Assembly: GCA_903949225.1 (NCBI GenBank)
Contig: CAJAYZ010000656.1
Span: 1 to 5,108 of the forward strand
Direction of reading: 5' to 3'
Origin: an uncultured Planctomycetaceae bacterium
Lineage (GTDB): Bacteria; Planctomycetota; Planctomycetia; Pirellulales; UBA1268
Length of the DNA: 5,108 nt
The position numbers and the translations under genes were made by a program. This document shows positions 1 to 4,307 of the stretch, in pieces; position 1 is the first letter of the stretch; the number at the start of each line of letters is the position of its first letter. A model generated the notes under the pieces. The model made no database searches and was not told the DNA's origin. It was given only the letters and a program-made list of their open reading frames with translations.

Positions 1-198
1 CCATTCGGTCGCGCGGCGCTGACCGGCGGGGAGCGGAGCGGTGTGGAAGTCGTCCCCGGGAAGCCGCTCCGGCTCCTGTTTGTCGCCATCGCCCACGATC
101 GCGAAGGCTCCGAGGGGATGGCCCACGATCCGGCCGCCGCCGCGACTGATGCGCTCGAGCAGGCGCGGAGAGCGTTTGCCGATCCTCGCGGCGACTGA
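1..198 (+). CDS. C-terminal fragment, possibly DUF6807 (PmoA-like) family
   Basis: Frame 1 is open from the first base to a TGA at 196-198, giving the last 65 residues of a protein whose start lies left of the window. Codons have mostly G or C in third position, as in the other genes here, and the frame ends just before the convergent rhodanese gene, so it is very likely real. Visible features are PFGRAALTGGERSGVEV near the start, a hydrophobic strand PLRLLFVAIAHD (about residues 22-33), and an alanine-rich helical tail ending ARRAFADPRGD. The order 'PFGR..LTGGERS.V.V..G..LRL.F...H' resembles, from memory, the end of planctomycete DUF6807/PmoA-like proteins, thought to be carbohydrate-related secreted or cytoplasmic proteins. 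The family call is tentative because the diagnostic part is outside the window; the coding call is firmer. No RBS or terminator can be assessed. Confidence 0.6.
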   Translation, partial: PFGRAALTGGERSGVEVVPGKPLRLLFVAIAHDREGSEGMAHDPAAAATDALEQARRAFADPRGD

Positions 199-212
199 CC
201 CGCGCCCAGCGG

Positions 213-1145
213 TCACTTCCCCTTGGCTGTCGGGAAGCCGGCTTTCTCGAGCGCCGGGAAGCCCGGCTTCAGGGCCCTGACGTCGTAGCCACTCTTGGCG
301 AGGATATCGGCGGCTTCCTTGCAGCGGCCCCCCGCCTGGCAGTGGACGTAGACAATTTTTCCCTTGGCGAGCGTCTTCGTGAGCTCGTCGGCGGGGATCC
401 CCTTCTCAAGGCTGCTCAAGGGGAGGAGCTTGGCGCCGACGACATGCCCATCGACCCACTCCTCCTCCTCGCGGACGTCGACGAGGATCGCCTTGCCAGC
501 GGCGGTCGACTGCTTGACCATGTCGAGCGAGTCTTTGGTGTGTTCGGCGGCGATTCCTTCGCCGGCCAGCGAGACAAGCGCCAGGGCCAAAATCGCCGTG
601 CTGCAGGCCGCGCCGCGCGGGGCCTGATTCCAGGGCATCTTCGCGAGCATCATCGCCATCCCGCAGGTGTCGGTGACCCCGGCAAACACGAGCCCCGCGC
701 CGATGAAGCCGGAGAGGAGCGTCCAGGCCTGGTTTTGCGTGAGCCACGCCAGCGCCACGCCGACGACGACCAGCGCCCCCGCGCAGATCCGCACCTGTCG
801 CTCGAGCGACATCGCCTTGCGGCCGCGAATCAGCCGCAGGCCGGCGGCCTCGCAGGCGGCCGTGCCCCCTTCGACACTGGCGACCGCCGTCAGCCCCGAA
901 GCGAGGAGCTTCTCGCAGGCCTGCCGGCTCCGCCCCCCCGACTTGCAGACGACATAGAGCGTTCCCGGCCGCCCGGTGCGCTCGGCGACGATCGCCTTGG
1001 CATCGAGCCGGTCGAGGGGGACATTCCGCGCCCCGTCGACATGGGCCTCGCCATACTCCGCCGGGGTGCGGACATCGAGGAGCTCGATCGACTCCCCACG
1101 GCGGCGGATCTCGGCGAGGGCGGCAGGGCTGATCGTGTCGACCAT
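213..1145 (-). CDS. Composite membrane rhodanese: YgaP-like unit fused to a second, probably exported rhodanese domain
   Basis: A 310-residue protein with two rhodanese (sulfurtransferase) domains, which carry sulfane sulfur as a cysteine persulfide. Residues about 1-105 are rhodanese 1 (LLDVRTPAEY; active loop CKSGGR with Cys67). Residues about 111-174 match the two-helix DUF2892/YgaP membrane module (RQVRICAG, LLSGFIGAGLVFAG, CGMAMMLAKMPWNQ), so residues 1-174 cover the whole of E. coli YgaP (174 aa). Residues 175-200 form a third hydrophobic stretch (STAILALALVSLAGEGIAA) like a Sec signal h-region with an Ala-rich cleavage site. Residues 201-310 are rhodanese 2 (ILVDVREEEEW; loop CQAGGR with Cys269). 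Both catalytic cysteines are present. The start is fixed by AGGAGG seven bases upstream. The stop lies 14 bases from the convergent upstream gene. If the YgaP hairpin leaves its C-terminus inside, helix 3 would place domain 2 outside the cytoplasm. The architecture could be a natural fusion or two adjacent genes joined by loss of a stop. Confidence 0.93.
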   Translation of the reverse strand: MVDTISPAALAEIRRRGESIELLDVRTPAEYGEAHVDGARNVPLDRLDAKAIVAERTGRPGTLYVVCKSGGRSRQACEKLLASGLTAVASVEGGTAACEAAGLRLIRGRKAMSLERQVRICAGALVVVGVALAWLTQNQAWTLLSGFIGAGLVFAGVTDTCGMAMMLAKMPWNQAPRGAACSTAILALALVSLAGEGIAAEHTKDSLDMVKQSTAAGKAILVDVREEEEWVDGHVVGAKLLPLSSLEKGIPADELTKTLAKGKIVYVHCQAGGRCKEAADILAKSGYDVRALKPGFPALEKAGFPTAKGK

Positions 1146-1152
1146 TCTGTGG

Positions 1153-1158
1153 CCTCCT
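1153..1158 (-). promoter_or_regulatory. Ribosome binding site of the rhodanese gene
   Basis: The minus strand reads AGGAGG here, a full anti-SD match, with a seven-base spacer (CCACAGA) before the ATG at 1145-1143. It settles the rhodanese start and is the only perfect SD in the window. Confidence 0.9.
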
Positions 1159-1222
1159 GGGACGTTGATGGATGTGCGGTGGGTGTGTGGCTCGTGCCGA
1201 CCCTCTCCTTATCGTACGGCGA

Positions 1223-1240
1223 TGCCGCACTTGTGTGGCA
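1223..1240. promoter_or_regulatory. Near-perfect 8-2-8 palindrome, candidate operator
   Basis: TGCCGCAC-TT-GTGTGGCA is an inverted repeat with seven of eight complementary positions and a G-T at the eighth. It sits 7-24 bases upstream of the weak minus-strand -10-like hexamer (1211-1216), where a dimeric regulator of the rhodanese gene could bind. Homologous rhodanese genes are often controlled by ArsR-type sulfur sensors, but no regulator gene is in the window. Chance occurrence in GC-rich DNA cannot be excluded. Confidence 0.3.
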
Positions 1241-1330
1241 GACGGCCAGCGGGAATAGGATCGGGCCGGCCAGCCAAGATCCTCCGAAACGGAGCCAGAC
1301 TGGGCGATATGCGGTGCCGGGGTGATTCGC

Positions 1331-1336
1331 TACATT
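1331..1336 (+). promoter_or_regulatory. Weak -10-like hexamer just before the dehydrogenase start
   Basis: TACATT matches TATAAT at four of six positions and ends eight bases before the ATG at 1345. Transcription starting at the usual distance would begin at or next to the A of the start codon, giving a leaderless mRNA. This would fit the lack of a Shine-Dalgarno sequence. No -35 element is evident. Low-confidence inference. Confidence 0.22.
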
Positions 1337-1344
1337 CGGGCGCT

Positions 1345-2355
1345 ATGACACCCAATCAACCCTGGAAGGTGCTCCTCACTGCCCGGGCGTCGTTTGACGC
1401 CGGGACGAAGGCGCACGAGCTTTTCCGTGCCGCTGGCTGCTCCGTGACCGTCTCTGACCCGTTCGGGCCGCTCGACGTTCCCGCCCTCACCAAGGCCCTC
1501 CGCGGCTACGACGCCGTCCTTGCCAGCTCCGATGCCTACAACGCGTCGTTCTTCGCCTCCCCCGACATTGCCGACCTCAAGATCGTGTCGCGTTGGGGCG
1601 TGGGGCTCGACTGCGTCGATCTTGCCGCCGCGACCCAAGCCGGGGTCGTGATCTGCAACACCCCCGGCCTCCTCGATGAGGCGGTGGCCGACTACGCCTG
1701 GGCGCTCCTCTTCGCCGTCGCGCGGCGGGTCGATGCCGGCCAGGATCTCCTTCGCAGTGGCGAGTGGAGCGTCGCCTGGGGACACGATGTCCACGGCAAG
1801 ACCCTGGGGATCATCGGCTGCGGCCGGATCGGCAAGGCGATGGCTCGGCGGGCTGTGGGCTTCGGGATGCGCGTCCTCGGCCACGACCCCCATGTCGCAA
1901 CGACAGGGAGCGAGGGGATCGAGTTTGTCGAACTCGACCGGCTCCTGGCTGAAAGTGATTTCGTCAGCCTCCATTCGGCGCTCACGCCCGACAACCGGGG
2001 CCTCGTCGGCGCGGCGCAGCTGGCGCGGATGAAGCCGACCTCGTATCTGATCAATACCGCCCGAGGGGCGCTCATCGACGAAGGCGCGCTGATCGCGGCG
2101 CTCCATCGTGGCCGGATCGCCGGGGCGGCGCTCGATGCCTTTGCTGCCGAGCCGCTGCCGGTCGACAGCCCCCTGCGGCACTGCCCCCGGCTCCTGATCA
2201 CGCCGCATCAGGCCTTCAATTCGGTTGAGACCGGCGAGAAGGTGAGCCTGATGGCGGCCGAGGCGATTGTCTCTTGTCTCTCCGGACAGCGGCCGAAGCA
2301 GGTGGCCAATCCCGACGTTCTTGCCTCCCCCACCCTCCGGGCCCCGATCCGATGA
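1345..2355 (+). CDS. D-isomer-specific 2-hydroxyacid dehydrogenase (phosphoglycerate dehydrogenase-like)
   Basis: A 336-residue NAD-dependent oxidoreductase of the D-2-hydroxyacid dehydrogenase family, which interconverts 2-oxo acids and D-2-hydroxy acids in the cytoplasm. Residues about 8-105 and the C-terminus form the substrate domain (SRWGVGLDCVDL at 82-93, NTPG at 105-108). The nucleotide-binding fold carries GCGRIG at 158-163 and Asp181, which favours NAD over NADP. The catalytic triad is complete: Arg240 (NTARG), Glu269 (AAEP) and His288 (TPHQ). Length is typical for single-domain members; there is no ACT domain, so it is unlikely to be a regulated SerA. The ATG at 1345 was chosen because homology begins at PWKVLLTA; the open frame continues upstream, but without an SD or family-like sequence. 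It overlaps the aldolase gene by four bases, so the two are co-transcribed. The substrate is unknown; hydroxypyruvate, glyoxylate or a sugar-derived 2-oxo acid are candidates. Confidence 0.93.
   Translation: MTPNQPWKVLLTARASFDAGTKAHELFRAAGCSVTVSDPFGPLDVPALTKALRGYDAVLASSDAYNASFFASPDIADLKIVSRWGVGLDCVDLAAATQAGVVICNTPGLLDEAVADYAWALLFAVARRVDAGQDLLRSGEWSVAWGHDVHGKTLGIIGCGRIGKAMARRAVGFGMRVLGHDPHVATTGSEGIEFVELDRLLAESDFVSLHSALTPDNRGLVGAAQLARMKPTSYLINTARGALIDEGALIAALHRGRIAGAALDAFAAEPLPVDSPLRHCPRLLITPHQAFNSVETGEKVSLMAAEAIVSCLSGQRPKQVANPDVLASPTLRAPIR
2352..2355 (+). promoter_or_regulatory. ATGA stop-start overlap (translational coupling)
   Basis: The aldolase ATG (2352-2354) overlaps the dehydrogenase TGA (2353-2355). 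The preceding bases (GGGCCCCGATCCG) contain no usable Shine-Dalgarno at the proper distance, so a terminating ribosome probably re-initiates here. This ties production of the two enzymes together. Confidence 0.75.
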
Positions 2356-3176
2356 GAAGCAACCCTGTTCGGGAGAAGCTCCGTCGTGGCGAGCCGAGCA
2401 TCGGGACGTGGCTCTGCCTCCCCGATCCGACCGCCGCCCGCTTGCTGGCCTGCGTCGGCTTCGACTGGCTGACCGTCGAGCTCGAGCATGCGCCGGTGAA
2501 CATCGAGACGGCCGTGGCGGCGTTTGGCGCCGTGGCGGCGCAAGGAGCGCTGGCGGGGATGAGTGGCGGCGTGGCAACGGTGCCGCTGGTGCGCGTTCCC
2601 TACAACACCACCGAGAACATCAAGCGCGTTCTCGACAATGGCGCCTTCGGGATCGTCGTGCCGATGGTCAACTCGCGTGCTGAAGCCGAGGCGGTCGTGG
2701 CGGCGGCCCGCTACGCGCCGCTCGGAAAACGCTCCGTGGGCGGCTTCCTCCACGCCGTCAATTTCGGCACCGACCCCGGCACGTATTACGAGCGGGCCAA
2801 CGACGAGATCCTCGTCGTCGTCCAGACCGAACACATCGACGCGGTCGAACGGGCCGACGAGATCCTCTCTGTCCCCGGCATCGACGCCTTCTTCATCGGC
2901 CCCAACGACCTCCTCAAGTCGATGGGGCGAAAGCCCGCCATGGAGAGCGACGATCCGGCCTTCGTGCAGGCTCTCGCGCATCTCGTGGCCACCGGCAAAA
3001 AGCACGGCGTGGCGCCGGGCATCCACACCGCCGACGCTGCGGCCGCGAAGCGCCGCGTCGCGGAGGGCTTCCAGTTCGTGGCGGTCGCCAGCGACGTGGC
3101 GATGATGCTCGCCAAGGCCCAGGACGAGCTCGCCGCCATGGGGCTCGGCGGAGCCGGGCAGGTCGTGCGGTATTAG
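2352..3176 (+). CDS. HpcH/HpaI-family class II aldolase (2-oxo-3-deoxy-aldarate or 4-hydroxy-2-oxo-acid aldolase)
   Basis: A 274-residue TIM-barrel aldolase of the HpcH/HpaI family (GarL, HpaI, RhmA relatives), which makes or cleaves 4-hydroxy-2-oxo acids, releasing pyruvate and an aldehyde with a divalent metal. Family landmarks in order: IGTWL at 17-21, GFDWLTVELEHAP at 36-48 with the general base His46, VRVPYN with pyruvate-binding Arg81, VPMV at 103-106, VQTE with metal ligand Glu160, and FIGPNDL with metal ligand Asp186. Spacing from Arg81 to Glu160 to Asp186 equals that of E. coli HpaI (70, 149, 175). Two oddities: the Asp of the usual Asp-x-x-His dyad is Glu43, and about ten extra residues lie between His46 and Arg81. 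The ATG at 2352 overlaps the preceding TGA (ATGA). There is no SD, so initiation probably depends on translational coupling. An in-frame ATG at 2274 lies inside the dehydrogenase gene and gives a non-homologous leader. Substrate not determinable. Confidence 0.93.
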   Translation: MRSNPVREKLRRGEPSIGTWLCLPDPTAARLLACVGFDWLTVELEHAPVNIETAVAAFGAVAAQGALAGMSGGVATVPLVRVPYNTTENIKRVLDNGAFGIVVPMVNSRAEAEAVVAAARYAPLGKRSVGGFLHAVNFGTDPGTYYERANDEILVVVQTEHIDAVERADEILSVPGIDAFFIGPNDLLKSMGRKPAMESDDPAFVQALAHLVATGKKHGVAPGIHTADAAAAKRRVAEGFQFVAVASDVAMMLAKAQDELAAMGLGGAGQVVRY

Positions 3177-3239
3177 GGCGACGATGCTGGGGGTTACCAG
3201 GGATCTTGCAGCGATTGCTCACGAACAACTGGGGAGTAA

Positions 3240-3374
3240 GAGGGGTTGCCCGTGCTCTGGAGCCGGCGTAGCCGACAAGCGGAACCATGGATGGTGGAGC
3301 GCAGGCGGGTCCGAGTGAGCGGAGGCCCCGGAGGGCCTCTAGGTAGTCCGGCGAGAGAGCACGGGCAACCCCTC
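3240..3374. repeat. 135-base element bounded by perfect 19-base inverted repeats; possible MITE-like repeat or structured RNA
   Basis: The left arm (3240-3258, GAGGGGTTGCCCGTGCTCT) is exactly complementary to the right arm (3356-3374). After a 3x3 internal loop the pairing resumes with GCCGG (3262-3266) and CCGGC (3348-3352), giving 24 pairs. The enclosed 81 bases hold a seven-pair hairpin (3322-3339) and smaller ones, including ACCAT-GG-ATGGT (3284-3295) and CCG-ACAAG-CGG (3272-3282). No transposase and no convincing reading frame is present, and no target-site duplication is visible at the ends. It lies between the convergent aldolase and SDR genes, where it could end transcription from both sides, though there is no T-run. 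It may be a dispersed non-autonomous element or a folded RNA; copy number in the genome would decide. Confidence 0.8.
3322..3339. repeat. Seven-base-pair hairpin inside the inverted-repeat element
   Basis: GAGGCCC-CGGA-GGGCCTC is a perfect stem with a four-base loop, extendable by one G-T pair (3321 with 3340). It lies near the right arm of the 3240-3374 element and would form one branch of a multi-branched fold closed by the long terminal stem. A competing shorter hairpin (TCCG-AGTGAG-CGGA, 3310-3323) shares its first bases, so alternative folds are possible. Confidence 0.6.
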
Positions 3375-3396
3375 GCTGAGTCCGTCATTCTTTGCT

Positions 3397-4155
3397 TCAG
3401 CCCGGCAGGTCGTCTGTCGCCCCTTCCGGCCAGCGGTCGAGGGGCTCCCAGTCGAGGAGCTTTTTTGTCGGCTCGAGATCGACCATCTCGATTTCGACCG
3501 GCCGGCTCGTTGCATAGACGATGTGGTGCCCGGGGGAGACGGGGTGTTCCACGGCGGCCGCAAAAAACGTGCCGGCATCGCGCGGGGAGAGATAGCAGTG
3601 GGGGCCGTGAAAGCTCTCCCCCAATTCCTCGGCGTGGGCCCGGTCGCGCGGGCACCATCCCAGCCGCACGGAGATCACCGCGGCGCCAGTGACCCGGGCG
3701 TGGATCTGGCCGGCGGCCTCGAGAGCGACTTTCGTGATCGCGTACCAGCCGCGCGGGGTGAGGGGATCCGCGACGCGGATCGGCCACGGGCCCTCGTACT
3801 GCTGGACGAAGTTCACCTGACCGGAGCTGGCGAGGATCACTCGCGGCACGGCGGCGGCCTTTGTTCCCTCGATGACGTTGTGGAGGCCGAGGAGATTGTC
3901 GGGGAGGAGCCGAGCGGCGAAGTCGTCGTCGTCGGGGGTGGCGGCGAGATGGACGAGGGCGTCGGCACCCTGGAGCACGGCGGCGACGGCCGCCGCATCG
4001 GCGAGATCGGCGACGATCGACTCGCCGGCCGGGGATGGACAGCGATCAAAGGCCCGGACATGCCAGCCCCGCGCGAGCAGCTCGCGGCAGGCGGCCCGGC
4101 CGAGCCGGCCAGCGGATCCGGTGACGACGACGGTGCGTGAAGGGGCGGACGACAT
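3397..4155 (-). CDS. NAD-dependent epimerase/dehydratase-family SDR, uronate-dehydrogenase-like
   Basis: A 252-residue extended-type short-chain dehydrogenase. The N-terminus has the Rossmann motif TGSAGRLG (12-19), an acidic residue after strand 2 (Asp37 in AFDR, favouring NAD) and the DALVHLAA strand (65-72). The catalytic site is complete: Ser110/Ser111 (LASSGQVN), Tyr138 and Lys142 (WYAITK). The later RLGWCPRD (164-171), YLSPRDAG (188-195) and HIVYATSR (211-218) resemble the RIGSC/WLSPDD/VVYGVS stations of uronate dehydrogenases, which oxidise glucuronate or galacturonate to aldaro-lactones; short length also fits that group (about 260-270 aa). A generic sugar-nucleotide epimerase is the alternative. 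Start chosen at 4155 because GGAG stands seven bases upstream and the Rossmann motif follows at once. In-frame ATGs at 4212 and 4347 would add low-complexity leaders, and the latter overlaps the DUF4832 gene. Likely co-transcribed with that gene, 152 bases upstream. Confidence 0.88.
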   Translation of the reverse strand: MSSAPSRTVVVTGSAGRLGRAACRELLARGWHVRAFDRCPSPAGESIVADLADAAAVAAVLQGADALVHLAATPDDDDFAARLLPDNLLGLHNVIEGTKAAAVPRVILASSGQVNFVQQYEGPWPIRVADPLTPRGWYAITKVALEAAGQIHARVTGAAVISVRLGWCPRDRAHAEELGESFHGPHCYLSPRDAGTFFAAAVEHPVSPGHHIVYATSRPVEIEMVDLEPTKKLLDWEPLDRWPEGATDDLPG

Positions 4156-4307
4156 CGGGCAACTCCGGAGTGCGAATGGAATCCCTGCGGACGACATCGA
4201 CGGGGTGGCCATCGTAGCCGCCCCTTGAGAAACTCGACGCGGGCCGTTGGCAGGCAGCGCCGCCGGTGATCCGATTCCAAGAGGCCGATCGCGGGAAACA
4301 CCCGGGC
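4156..4307 (-). other. Spacer between DUF4832 and SDR genes
   Basis: These 152 bases hold the SDR ribosome site and an alternative ATG at 4212-4210 preceded by AAGGGG. I see no convincing promoter, and only a weak four-pair hairpin (CGGG-TGTTT-CCCG on the minus strand) just after the DUF4832 stop. The two genes may be one operon with a long spacer, or the SDR may have its own unrecognised promoter. Confidence 0.4.
4163..4166 (-). promoter_or_regulatory. Ribosome binding site of the SDR gene
   Basis: The minus strand reads GGAG with a seven-base spacer (TTGCCCG) before the ATG at 4155-4153. This favours the 252-residue start over the longer in-frame alternatives. The site is half of a CTCCGGAG palindrome (4163-4170), which could partly hide it in RNA. 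Confidence 0.65.

Larger units (their letters stand above)
1146..1344. promoter_or_regulatory. Divergent intergenic region between rhodanese and dehydrogenase genes
   Basis: These 199 bases separate two divergent start codons and must hold the promoters for both sides. On the minus strand, TACGAT (plus-strand 1211-1216) matches four of six bases of the -10 consensus, but no good -35 stands 16-18 bases upstream. On the plus strand, TACATT (1331-1336) also matches four of six. A near-palindrome lies at 1223-1240, and a small hairpin CTCCG-AAA-CGGAG at 1282-1294. In-frame ATG codons upstream of 1345 (for example at 1309) lack an SD and any homologous sequence. I see no RNA gene or small coding region here. 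Promoter calls are weak because planctomycete-type promoters are poorly defined. Confidence 0.5.

Noticed and set aside
342..1325. Long plus-strand open frame (327 codons) antisense to the rhodanese gene
   Set aside because: Arg/Gly/Asp-rich product with no recognisable motif. It is a by-product of GC-rich DNA opposite a gene with clear domains and a perfect RBS.
976..1344. N-terminal extension of the dehydrogenase to 459 residues
   Set aside because: The extension runs through the rhodanese gene on the other strand and is Ser/Arg-rich with no homology. Family similarity starts just after the ATG at 1345.
1330..2577. 415-codon minus-strand frame opposite the dehydrogenase and aldolase
   Set aside because: No family features and highly biased composition. 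The plus strand carries complete catalytic motifs of two known families.
2208..3026. 272-codon minus-strand frame opposite the aldolase
   Set aside because: Histidine- and arginine-rich product with no motif; the plus-strand aldolase explains the region fully.
3240..3374. tRNA or CRISPR repeat
   Set aside because: There is no cloverleaf with acceptor stem and T-loop consensus, and no tandem direct repeats with regular spacers; the arms are inverted, not direct.
3225..3390. Target-site duplication flanking the inverted-repeat element
   Set aside because: Bases just outside the arms (GGGGAGTAA on the left, GCTGAGTCC on the right) share only a short, offset GAGT, which is not convincing as a duplication.
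3246..3692. Plus-strand open frame through the inverted-repeat element into the SDR gene
   Set aside because: It spans a structured non-coding element and the antisense of a clear gene, and has no motif.
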